Source: JAGNNV01 sp031412915
GTDB lineage: Bacteria > Acidobacteriota > Vicinamibacteria > Fen-336 > JAGNNV01
DNA: 64,000 nucleotides
NCBI GenBank assembly: GCA_031412915.1
Contig: JANODX010000134.1
Span: 1 to 64,000, forward strand
Reading direction: 5' to 3'
Below the pieces are notes generated by a model that saw nothing but the letters and a program-made list of their open reading frames with translations, ran no database searches and was not told where the DNA came from. Both the position numbers and the translations under genes were made by a program. This document shows, piece by piece, positions 33,827-41,701 of this stretch. Position 1 is the stretch's first letter; each line of letters begins with the position of its first letter.

Positions 33827-36094
33827 TTATTTCTTGCGGCCCCCATCCCCCCCGGGGCGCGAGCCCGGGGCATATCTCGAGTAGACGGCTCCGTAGTAGC
33901 CATAGCCACCGTAGTAGCCGGTGGCATACCGGGAAAGGTAATAGGCATTGCGCTTGACGTCCACTCGATTCAGGATCGCCCCCAGAACGCGGCCCCCGAC
34001 CGATGTGAGCTGCGCCACCCCGTCGGCCGCGACCACCTTGGTCGTCCGGTCTCCTTCGATGACCAGCACGATCGCATCGACCAGCCCGCCGATAATGAGA
34101 GCATCCGCCATCCCGCCAACCGGCGGCGAATCGACAATCACCCAGTCGAAGTTGAGTGACAGATCCCTCAGCAGGACGCGCATTTCCTCGCATCCCATCA
34201 ACTCGGCGGGGTTATCCGGGGTTGCCCCGGCGGCGAGCGCCCAAAGCCCGGCGATTGGACCCTGGCGCACGACATCTCGATAGACCACACTGCGGGAGAG
34301 CACATCGCGGACGCCCGGACTTCGCGGCAGGGCCAGGTTGGAGTGGACGGTGGGCCGCCTGAGGTCGGAATCGACCAGGACGGCGGTGGCCCCGGTCTGG
34401 GCAATGGCAGCGGCTAGATTCAGGGCCGTCGTCGACTTCCCCTCGCCCGGGTGGATGCTCGTGATGAGTAGAACCTTCGCCTCCGCCGCCCTCGCACCCG
34501 CCATGACGTTCGTACGGATAACCCGGTAGGCTTCGGAAAGCGGAGACGCCGGATGGCGAATCGCGTTGAGGTTAGGCTTGATGGCGGCCTCCCCGAGCGT
34601 GGTGAGATCAGGAACGAATCCGAGAAAGGACACCTGAAGCGCTTCCCGGATGTCGTCGGGAGTCTTGAGGGTGGTGTCGAGCCTCTCTTTCGCCGCGACG
34701 AGAAGAACTCCGGTGACCAGTCCAACCACCAAGGCCATCTGCAGATTCCCGGTGCGATCTGGAAACACCGGCGCCCCGGGCATGTCCGCCGGCTCGATGA
34801 GTCGCACCGTTCGGTCGTTTACGGCGGTCTCGACGCTCGCCTCCTTGCCCCGGCGAGAGAGGACCTCGGCGATCTGGTTCGATGTGTCGGCATCCCGCTT
34901 GAGCGCTTGATACTCGGGTGATCGGTCGCGCAGGGAAGCCATTTCCGCTTCCGCCGCGCTCACCGAGCCGGCGAGAACCGTCTCCTGTCGCGCGGCGGCC
35001 TCGTAGGCCGCTTCCACCCCTCTGATGACACCGCGAGCCTCCGCAGCAAGCGCCGAACGCAGGGACTGCATGCGGTTGTCCAAGCCCAGCACGTCGGGAT
35101 GCCTGGGTCCGAGACTCGGGTCGAGCTCCGCTTTGCGCAATTCGAGATCGACGAGCTCCTTTCTCAGGCTCTGAAACGAGCCGTTCGCGGAAAGTTCCGG
35201 CAACGACATCAATTCAGCCCCGCTCATCTGGCGGAGTTGATCCAGATAGGCTCTCTTGGAGGCCTTGTCTCCGCGCGCTTGCAGCAGTTGCGCGCTCGCC
35301 TGTTGAAGCCTGGATTCAACCAGGCGTTGTCGGGCCTCCAGATTCGAACTTCCACTCCTGTCCTCGTAGGACCTGAGGGCCTCGAAGGACGTCCGTGCCT
35401 GGTCCTGTTCCGCCTTCAGTCGCGCTTCCAGCCACTTCGTCGCTTCCGTCGACTGGTCGGTTCGCGAGGATCTGGACTCGTCCACGAAAGTCTGGGCCAG
35501 GCCGTTCGCCGCCATGGCCGCAAACTTCGGGTCGTAGGCGCGAAACACGAGCTCGACCAAAGTGGTCCGGGGAATGGGCCGGACCGTGATCCGCGACCTG
35601 AACGCGGCCACCGCAGGGGCCACGGGAATCCCCGGCCCGAAATCGTCCGCCGCCCGTCCGAAGACCCTGGTGCGGATCAGTTCCACGGGAGATCGCATGG
35701 GGCCGGTGCTGAGCTCGCTCGAGGTGGTGAATTCGTACCTCTCAACGACTTTTGTGAGAAGCGACTTGCCCACCAGCATCCGGTACTGAGTCTCAATCCA
35801 CTCTGGAGTAACTTCCTCGACTACTTGCTCCCCCGGGGTTAGATCCGGCCGGGTCCTCTGGATCTCGATCTGGGCCACCGCTTCGTATCGTGGCCGGGCG
35901 GTGTAGTTGTAGGCGGTGGCCAGACCCAAGGACACGGCCACGCACGCGGCGATCAGCCCCCGGCTGTGCCACAGCAAATGGGTGAATCTGACCCATTCAG
36001 TTGAGCCTTCGGGAGGAAGCGGAGGCTCGAAGCCAGGCCTCCGTTGCTCCTCCGGCGGCGGCACCGCTCGCAGCACTCCCCCGGTGGAACTCAT
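33827..36094 (-). CDS. wzc: Wzc-like polysaccharide co-polymerase/BY-kinase
   Basis: A 755-residue protein: N-terminal membrane helix (about 43-62), Wzz domain, long periplasmic coiled coil (about 205-440), second helix (about 470-490), then a cytoplasmic bacterial tyrosine kinase with Walker A SIHPGEGKST (Lys near 553), Walker A' VLVDSDLRRP and Walker B VIVDSPP. The C-terminal tail holds a Tyr/Gly cluster with about ten tyrosines, the autophosphorylation sites. It controls chain length and export of capsule or exopolysaccharide together with Wza, encoded 40 bp upstream in the same operon. The fused P-loop kinase is the proteobacterial-type architecture. Confidence 0.95.
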   Translation of the reverse strand: MSSTGGVLRAVPPPEEQRRPGFEPPLPPEGSTEWVRFTHLLWHSRGLIAACVAVSLGLATAYNYTARPRYEAVAQIEIQRTRPDLTPGEQVVEEVTPEWIETQYRMLVGKSLLTKVVERYEFTTSSELSTGPMRSPVELIRTRVFGRAADDFGPGIPVAPAVAAFRSRITVRPIPRTTLVELVFRAYDPKFAAMAANGLAQTFVDESRSSRTDQSTEATKWLEARLKAEQDQARTSFEALRSYEDRSGSSNLEARQRLVESRLQQASAQLLQARGDKASKRAYLDQLRQMSGAELMSLPELSANGSFQSLRKELVDLELRKAELDPSLGPRHPDVLGLDNRMQSLRSALAAEARGVIRGVEAAYEAAARQETVLAGSVSAAEAEMASLRDRSPEYQALKRDADTSNQIAEVLSRRGKEASVETAVNDRTVRLIEPADMPGAPVFPDRTGNLQMALVVGLVTGVLLVAAKERLDTTLKTPDDIREALQVSFLGFVPDLTTLGEAAIKPNLNAIRHPASPLSEAYRVIRTNVMAGARAAEAKVLLITSIHPGEGKSTTALNLAAAIAQTGATAVLVDSDLRRPTVHSNLALPRSPGVRDVLSRSVVYRDVVRQGPIAGLWALAAGATPDNPAELMGCEEMRVLLRDLSLNFDWVIVDSPPVGGMADALIIGGLVDAIVLVIEGDRTTKVVAADGVAQLTSVGGRVLGAILNRVDVKRNAYYLSRYATGYYGGYGYYGAVYSRYAPGSRPGGDGGRKK

Positions 36095-36134
36095 GCGCTC
36101 ACCGCTTTTCGTGATTCGTTCCGGCCCGCGGGCA

Positions 36135-37028
36135 TTAGAAGAATCTCTCCCCCACGTTCAGGGTATCGCCAGGCTTGAGGAGATCCGTCAACTGAGCCTT
36201 GCTTTCCCGGCGTTTCCCCGACTCGAAGCGGACGATCTTCAGGCGCTTGACCGACCCTCGGTCGGAAACCCCCCCAACGAGTTGTAAGGCGTCCTGCACC
36301 GTCATCCCGTCGACGAACTTCAGAGCGGATGGTCTCGCGGCTTGCCCGGTGACGAAGATCTGCGCCGCCCGCGGAACGTAGACCAGATCGCCGCCTTCCA
36401 GAATGACGTTCTGCTCGGCATTGCCCTTCATCAACTCGCGAAAACTGGCCTTGAAAACATCGGATCCCTTGATCGCCCCGGGAGGAAGCTCATCCGCCTC
36501 GGCGAATTGCGTCGCGTCCGAGAGACCGGGCACAATCGGCACGGACGAAAACTGCTCGATGGCGAGGCTCTCGCTCCCCACCGGAGGCCGGGCCACCAGC
36601 ACTTCGTGCCCGGCGTTCCCGCTGATGCCTCCCGCATCGGCCAGAACGGTGAGAAGAGACCGGTCCCCCTTGAGGGAAAAAATTCCCGGACGCGCCACCT
36701 CCCCGACAACCATGACCGGGCGCGATCGGTATTCTTTGACCCGGACGGACACCTCCGGGCGCCTCAGGAAACCGGCGCCCAGCATGGACTGGAGCTTCCG
36801 CGCCAATTCCCCGGCGGACAGCCCCGCAGCCTCCACCCGCCCGATGAGCGGATAGTTGATTCCGCCGTTTTTGTCCAAGACAAAGTCCGCGGACAGGGAG
36901 GGTTGCCCGAGCACGACCACGTCAATCACGTCGGCCGGCCGAAGAGGAGACGATTCTGGAGCTTGGGCCGGCGACACCGAGGCCCAGGCGATCAAGACAA
37001 GCGCCAAGCTACGGGTGGAAAATCTCAT
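36135..37028 (-). CDS. wza: Wza-like polysaccharide export protein
   Basis: A 297-residue secreted protein: signal peptide (about 1-21), Poly_export domain (about 25-100, LRPADVIDVVVLGQPSLS...YPLIGRV), then two SLBB repeats (from about 105 and 215: PVMVVGEVARPGIF and IFVTGQAARPSALKF). No lipobox cysteine and no obvious C-terminal amphipathic helix for an outer-membrane barrel are seen, so it is shorter than E. coli Wza and may rely on another outer-membrane part. ATG 37028 opens the signal peptide; a longer frame overlaps xdhC and is rejected. wzc follows in the operon. Confidence 0.9.
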   Translation of the reverse strand: MRFSTRSLALVLIAWASVSPAQAPESSPLRPADVIDVVVLGQPSLSADFVLDKNGGINYPLIGRVEAAGLSAGELARKLQSMLGAGFLRRPEVSVRVKEYRSRPVMVVGEVARPGIFSLKGDRSLLTVLADAGGISGNAGHEVLVARPPVGSESLAIEQFSSVPIVPGLSDATQFAEADELPPGAIKGSDVFKASFRELMKGNAEQNVILEGGDLVYVPRAAQIFVTGQAARPSALKFVDGMTVQDALQLVGGVSDRGSVKRLKIVRFESGKRRESKAQLTDLLKPGDTLNVGERFF

Positions 37029-37037
37029 GAATACTGT

Positions 37038-37067
37038 ATTGTCAGCGGAGAATCGTGGTCGCGTCAA
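37038..37067 (-). promoter_or_regulatory. Promoter of the wza-wzc operon
   Basis: On the minus strand TTGACG (37067-37062), an 18-bp spacer and GACAAT (37043-37038) form a plausible promoter that ends 9 nt before the wza ATG. The message would be leaderless or have only a few bases of leader. It lies in the 95-bp gap after xdhC. Confidence 0.5.
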
Positions 37068-37123
37068 CTCTGGACCTGGCCTGCGTTCACTCTTCCCGCT
37101 GGCTAAGTCCTCGACCCCGCCGA

Positions 37124-38023
37124 TCACTCGGCCTTCCGCAGGCCTGGTTCCGGGATCCGCGCCAGCCGACCGGGAATGCTCGCGCCCATGGCGCGAATGG
37201 CCTCCGCCGCGATTCCCCTTCGCGCCGCGATCATGCGGGCCACGATACTCACCGCGATCTCCTCGGGGGTCTCGGCACCGATCTCGACCCCGATCGGCGT
37301 CTCCACCCTGGCCAGATCCTCCGAACTAAACCCGCGCTGGATCAGGTCCTCGAACACATGGACCATCTTCGCCTTCGAACCGAGCAAGCCAAGAAAGCGG
37401 GGCTTCACGGAGAGGCATGATGCGAGGGCGGTCGCGTCTCCCCGGTGGCCGCGGGTGACCACAACCACGAACGACCTCGGAGTCAGGTTCAACAGGCTGG
37501 CCGCTGACTCGAAGCCCGAAACCAGGACGCGCTCGGCCTCGGGGAAACGTGCGGCGGTCGCGTATTTGTCGCGATCGTCCAGAACGGACACGCAGAAGCC
37601 GGCCATCGACGCCACCGTGCACAAGGGCCGGGCGACATGCCCCCCGCCCAGGATGGCCAGGTTCGGCGTAGCTTCGAGCGGCTCGATAAACACCTCCATC
37701 CGCCCTCCACAGACCAGACCCTCGTCCCCCGCTTGTTCCGGGGTCAGATCGTACGTGGTGAGGGCGGGCCTCCCGGTCTCGATCGCGAATCGGGCCCGCC
37801 GCGCCATTTCGGCCTCGACACAACCTCCGCCTATCGTTCCTTTCACCGCGCCATCGGCGAACACGAGCATGCGCGCTCCCGGACGCTGTGGTGTCGACCC
37901 TTGTGCGCCCACCACCGTCACCAGGGCGGCCGGGACATCCGTCTCGATGCAGTGGACGGCCTCGCGGAACAACTCGGTGCTGCGCTTCAGGCTGCGCTTC
38001 GCCCCGGGGCCGGCATCGTCCAT
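37124..38023 (-). CDS. xdhC: XdhC/CoxI-family molybdoenzyme maturation protein
   Basis: A 299-residue protein with the N-terminal XdhC/CoxI domain (GSTPQRPGARMLVF, GTIGGGCVEAE) and a C-terminal Rossmann domain (LAILGGGHVARPL). Family members bind sulfurated molybdenum cofactor and insert it into xanthine dehydrogenase-type enzymes. No molybdenum hydroxylase subunits are in this window, so the client is elsewhere. ATG overlaps the stop of the upstream cupin gene (TGATG). Placement beside exopolysaccharide genes seems incidental. Confidence 0.92.
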   Translation of the reverse strand: MDDAGPGAKRSLKRSTELFREAVHCIETDVPAALVTVVGAQGSTPQRPGARMLVFADGAVKGTIGGGCVEAEMARRARFAIETGRPALTTYDLTPEQAGDEGLVCGGRMEVFIEPLEATPNLAILGGGHVARPLCTVASMAGFCVSVLDDRDKYATAARFPEAERVLVSGFESAASLLNLTPRSFVVVVTRGHRGDATALASCLSVKPRFLGLLGSKAKMVHVFEDLIQRGFSSEDLARVETPIGVEIGAETPEEIAVSIVARMIAARRGIAAEAIRAMGASIPGRLARIPEPGLRKAE

Positions 38024-38697
38024 CAGCTCACGCCCTCGCGGACGGGCGCGCTCGTCGATGGGAGCACGGATGAGAGACTTTGCAGATCGGTCGGCGTCAT
38101 GACCACGTCGCCAAACTTACTGAAGTAGCGAAGTGGCCGCCGGTAGCACCGAGGGGTTTCGAGGTCGAAGGCGACACAGGAGTCGATCGGACGAGAGTAG
38201 ACATGGACGGACACCACAGGCTCATCCCCCACCACCACCACCTGGTGGATGGTCCGGACCCGGTCTACCGTGTTCACATGTCCGCCCCGCCCGCATGTCT
38301 CCACACTCTCACGGGAGAGTTGGAGCTCGCTGGCGCCGGCCAGGCAGTCGTGGCCTCCGATGTTCTGACCAGCCGCCGCATTGCAGCCCTGCCACTTGAA
38401 GTTGGTGACCTCGGCGATGCCGCGATTCACCATCATCCAGCCCAATTGGCCGTCATGGGTGTGCAGAACCGTCTTCTGGCCCTTCTGCCAGCACACCGCC
38501 ATGACTTCCAGCAGGTCGTCCCGATAGATCAGGTTCCTGGTGTACATCGAATCATTCCAATGGACATAGGGAGACAGTGAGGAATCGGCGATATCAGTGC
38601 TCTGGCACAGATCGAGAACGGAAGCGCTGGTCAGAGTCGCCGCGGAGAACCCCGCGAGGATCCGGACGAAGTCGTCAATGTGTCGGGTGTGGCGCAT
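38023..38697 (-). CDS. Cysteine-dioxygenase-type cupin
   Basis: A 224-residue cupin close to bacterial thiol dioxygenases. The iron ligands would be His79 and His81 in VLHTHDG and His165 in SVHVYSRP, and YTRNLIYRDDLLEVMAVCW matches the strand before the metal site. The family oxidises cysteine or 3-mercaptopropionate to sulfinates with O2. The loop between the metal motifs is longer than usual and cysteine-rich (CNAAAG, HDCLAG, ETCGRGG). It overlaps xdhC by TGATG, so the two are co-translated. Substrate uncertain. Confidence 0.85.
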   Translation of the reverse strand: MRHTRHIDDFVRILAGFSAATLTSASVLDLCQSTDIADSSLSPYVHWNDSMYTRNLIYRDDLLEVMAVCWQKGQKTVLHTHDGQLGWMMVNRGIAEVTNFKWQGCNAAAGQNIGGHDCLAGASELQLSRESVETCGRGGHVNTVDRVRTIHQVVVVGDEPVVSVHVYSRPIDSCVAFDLETPRCYRRPLRYFSKFGDVVMTPTDLQSLSSVLPSTSAPVREGVS

Positions 38698-38729
38698 TCG
38701 TTTAAGGGGCTCGTGATGTCCAGTCGCCT

Positions 38730-39182
38730 TCAGCCGATGAACATGTGCTCGTCCGAGTCCTCGGCCGGCCGGTGTCTGGTCGATCGGGGGGCGCGCGCCA
38801 TCGGCTCGGCCTTCCGGTAGGTCTCAAGGCCACGCCGGAGGCCGCTCCAAAAAGCGGAGAATTCGGTGAGGGAAGCAAGCGGTTGCACGATGAGTGAACG
38901 CGCGCTTTCGAGCGCGGTCTCGATGCTTCCGAGAGCCGAGGACACCAGACTCTCGGCCCGGAGCGCCTGTTCCCGGCCGGACTCGGAAATGGCGCGCAGG
39001 TTCGCCGCCCCTTTTCTAAGATCTTCAAGGGTCGGTTTGATCTCCACGTCGAAGCGCTGGCACATTTCGCTTACCCTCGCTCCGCTCTTGCGCAGGCTTT
39101 GGGCCGCGACCACCACAAAGATGCACTGCACCGCGGCGCACAGAGCCATAACCCCTAGGAAAACCAAGGCCCATTCATTCAT
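38730..39182 (-). CDS. Membrane-anchored helical protein (DUF948-like)
   Basis: A 150-residue protein: one N-terminal membrane helix (about 5-28) followed by a long charged helix region (about 30-115) with heptad-like spacing, then a basic, Pro-containing tail. The shape resembles DUF948 proteins found beside YtxH proteins in many bacteria, and indeed a YtxH gene is next upstream (56-bp gap). Function unknown; a general-stress or envelope role is inferred only from that pairing. Confidence 0.65.
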   Translation of the reverse strand: MNEWALVFLGVMALCAAVQCIFVVVAAQSLRKSGARVSEMCQRFDVEIKPTLEDLRKGAANLRAISESGREQALRAESLVSSALGSIETALESARSLIVQPLASLTEFSAFWSGLRRGLETYRKAEPMARAPRSTRHRPAEDSDEHMFIG

Positions 39183-39238
39183 AAAAGCCCTCTTTGCCGA
39201 GCCATCCTCGTGACCTCTTTGCCATCCCGAAATTGAAA

Positions 39239-39541
39239 CTAGCCCCGGTCGCGCGCGTCCCGATAGGCTTGGTGTCCGGCCTCGATGGCCGAGCCCAAAC
39301 GCTCCTTGCGCTCCTCGAGGAAATCCACGGCATCGTCGCGCAGGTGCTGCGAGCGGCTCACCACCTCGTCCTTGAGATCGCGCCCACGCGCCAAGCCGTC
39401 CTTCACCCGATCGGCGAGAATCTCCCTGGTTTCACGCCCTGCTCGCGGCGCAAACAAGACGGCGAGGGCAGCGCCGGCGAGGCCGCCCACGATGAACGAC
39501 AGCAGAACGCCGGATGTCGATGAGTTTTCCTGATCAGTCAT
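39239..39541 (-). CDS. YtxH domain protein
   Basis: A 100-residue protein: hydrophobic helix GVLLSFIVGGLAGAALAVLF (about 10-29) directly followed by APRAGRETRE, the YtxH signature, then an amphipathic helix with alternating charges. YtxH proteins are stress-linked small membrane proteins of unclear mechanism. GGAGG precedes the ATG with good spacing, which fixes the start over the longer frame. Divergent from the second lipoprotein gene. Confidence 0.88.
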   Translation of the reverse strand: MTDQENSSTSGVLLSFIVGGLAGAALAVLFAPRAGRETREILADRVKDGLARGRDLKDEVVSRSQHLRDDAVDFLEERKERLGSAIEAGHQAYRDARDRG

Positions 39542-39637
39542 AAACGCCTCCAAACATGTTTTGCTTCCCAGGGTCCAGTCTAGCGCTCGCGGGCTCCCGT
39601 CCGAAGTGGCTTTGACCCCGAATAAGATCGGGCCCGC

Positions 39638-40342
39638 ATGGCTTCGATGAATGGCGCCGGACGCCCCCTTCAACTCCTTGGGGTTCTTGGGCTCGCTCTC
39701 ACCATGCCCTCCTTGGCCTGTAATCGATCTTCGCTCGTCGACATCCCTCTGTGGCGCGTGGAAACGGATTCATCCGGGCGCGAGGTTCGCATGGTGCAAC
39801 TGCCGTTCGAACAGACCTCCTACCACCTCGTCACCCATGCGGTCGTCCGGAAGGTCATGGATCGGAACCAGGACGGAGTTTCGGACCGCATCGTGACCTA
39901 TCAGGGCCTGGGTGGCGCGCGCTCCGAAGAGACGGACACGGATTTCGACGGCATCGTCGACCGCTGGGACACGTTCGCCGCCGATGGACGCCGCATCCGC
40001 TCCGCCGCCGCGGGAACGGGAGCGACGCCCGATCGGATCGCCACTTACGACTCGACGGGAACGCTCCGCCAGGTCGAGATCGCCTCCAATTCCGACGGAC
40101 GGATCGACCTCGTCCGCACCTACGAACACGGCCGTCTCGCGGAGAATCGGATCGACAGCGACGGCAACGGACGCACGGATCGGATCCAGGATTTCCGGAA
40201 GGGCTACCTCAGCATCGAGGATTTCGACACCGACGAGGACGGCAGACCGAATCTGCGGATGACCTATGCCAAGGACGGAACGCTTCTCAGGGCCGAGGCG
40301 TTAGGCGGCGAACCTCCGCGACGAGGTCCGAGCGCGCGGTGA
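39638..40342 (+). CDS. Lipoprotein with Asp-rich calcium-loop repeats (copy 2)
   Basis: A 234-residue paralogue of the protein at 30433. A signal peptide ends in a possible lipobox (PSLAC, Cys28). The opening VETDSSGREVRM parallels MTRDASGVEVRL of copy 1, and repeated calcium-like loops follow: DRNQDGVSDR, DTDFDGIVDRW, NSDGRIDL, DSDGNGRTDR and DTDEDGRPN. It overlaps the following Wzy/WaaL-like gene by 4 bp (GTGA), so the two are translationally coupled. The first codons offer two starts (39638, 39647). Role in sensing or stabilising calcium-bound polysaccharide is inference. Confidence 0.78.
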   Translation: MASMNGAGRPLQLLGVLGLALTMPSLACNRSSLVDIPLWRVETDSSGREVRMVQLPFEQTSYHLVTHAVVRKVMDRNQDGVSDRIVTYQGLGGARSEETDTDFDGIVDRWDTFAADGRRIRSAAAGTGATPDRIATYDSTGTLRQVEIASNSDGRIDLVRTYEHGRLAENRIDSDGNGRTDRIQDFRKGYLSIEDFDTDEDGRPNLRMTYAKDGTLLRAEALGGEPPRRGPSAR

Positions 40343-41700
40343 GACTTCGTCCCTACACCGTCCGGAACGTCGCGGCCTCCGTGGCCCTCGCCTCGCTGTT
40401 GGGATCTCCTTTCGCGTTCGGGGCGGCAAATCTGACCGTCTGGGGGCCCCTGACCTGGCTCTGGATCGGACTCGGCGCCTGCGCGCTTTCGGTCACGCGG
40501 GGGACCGAGGACCGTTCCATGGTCGATCGCTTCCGCCCGATGCCGAACTTGATGATCGCCTTACATCTGCTGTTCGCGGTTCAACTGCTGCCGTTGCCCC
40601 CTTCTGTCCTGCGAGTCCTCTCCCCGGGTTCGTTCGCCGCCCACTTCATACCGCCTGCGGATTCGCCGACGTGGGCGCCTTTGACCGCAAGCCCGACCGG
40701 AACCGTTCAGGCCTGGTTCTTCATTCTCGGACTCCAGGGACTGGCCCTCGCCCTGTTCAGCGGGGACGCTTCTAGCCGCGACACGAGAGTCAGATGGCTC
40801 TTTCTCGGGATGGTCGGGGTAGGCGCCGTACTCGCGCTGGAAGGCCTCGTTCAATCGAAATCCGCCCATCCTTACTGGCTTTACGGCGTTTGGCGAGTCC
40901 CCGGCGCGGGCGGGCATGAAATGGGGATCTTCGGGCCTTACTACAACCGCGATCACTACGCCAACCTGCTCGCGATCGCGGCCTCGGTGGCTTCAGGACT
41001 CCTGGCCGCGTCAGCCTGGAGCGCTTCATCCGCTTTCTCGTCCCTGGTCAAGTCGGCGGACTTCGGTATACGCATTGGTCTTGTGGTCGCGCTCCTCTTG
41101 ATGGTGGTCGCGAACGCAGCCGCTGGTTCACGCGGCGGCTTGGTCGCGCTGGCCGTGGGGCTGTGCGTTGGGGCGGGACCGTTCCTGCTCGCCCGGCCCC
41201 GGCTCGCCCTTGGCAGCGCCGTCCTCCTGGTCGTCGCCCTCTTCGGCACCGGCATCCCGGCCGCCTTTACCCGGATGGCCGATGTCGACTTCGAGGCCAG
41301 CCGGCTGCTGGTCTGGAGAGACGCAATGCGCCTGACCGAATTCTTTCCGGTGTTCGGATGCGGCCTGGGCGCCTTCGCCCCCGCCTACTGGCCTTATCAG
41401 CGCGTGGTTCGCTACGAATACTGGCCCCATCTCCACAACGAGTACGGGCAATGGGTATTGGAGGGGGGCATGGTTGGTTTGGCGCTTGCCGCGTACTTCC
41501 TCCGCCGGGCGTGGATCGCCGCCCCGGGAGTGTTTGGACAGGTGGAGAACCGGCCAGCTCTGGCCGGCCTGGCCGCAGCGCTCACGCATGCGGCGGTCGA
41601 CTGCGCGTTCCGAATTCCTGCGAACGCGGCCTGGACGGCTGTGCTTCTGGTCTGTCTGGCCGGCGGCGCCGCGCGCCCGCCCCGCGCGTCCGGAGCTTAG
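40339..41700 (+). CDS. O-antigen ligase/polymerase-like (Wzy/WaaL) membrane protein (copy 2)
   Basis: A 453-residue polytopic Wzy_C-family protein. The signature region reads FFPVFGCGLGAF followed by HLHNEYGQWVLEGG, with Glu replacing the Asp of copy 1. Shared strings with copy 1 include LSPGSFAAHF, IFGPYYNRDH and WPYQ. GTG 40339 overlaps the lipoprotein stop. The frame runs further upstream inside the lipoprotein gene, but that part is out-of-frame shadow. It ends 1 bp before the stop of the convergent surface-protein gene. Confidence 0.85.
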   Translation: MRLRPYTVRNVAASVALASLLGSPFAFGAANLTVWGPLTWLWIGLGACALSVTRGTEDRSMVDRFRPMPNLMIALHLLFAVQLLPLPPSVLRVLSPGSFAAHFIPPADSPTWAPLTASPTGTVQAWFFILGLQGLALALFSGDASSRDTRVRWLFLGMVGVGAVLALEGLVQSKSAHPYWLYGVWRVPGAGGHEMGIFGPYYNRDHYANLLAIAASVASGLLAASAWSASSAFSSLVKSADFGIRIGLVVALLLMVVANAAAGSRGGLVALAVGLCVGAGPFLLARPRLALGSAVLLVVALFGTGIPAAFTRMADVDFEASRLLVWRDAMRLTEFFPVFGCGLGAFAPAYWPYQRVVRYEYWPHLHNEYGQWVLEGGMVGLALAAYFLRRAWIAAPGVFGQVENRPALAGLAAALTHAAVDCAFRIPANAAWTAVLLVCLAGGAARPPRASGA

Positions 41701-41701
41701 G

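Noticed and set aside
39751..40338. Upstream extension of the second Wzy/WaaL-like frame
   Set aside because: Arg/His/Gly-rich shadow of the calcium-loop lipoprotein gene; GTG 40339 with GTGA overlap is the sensible start.
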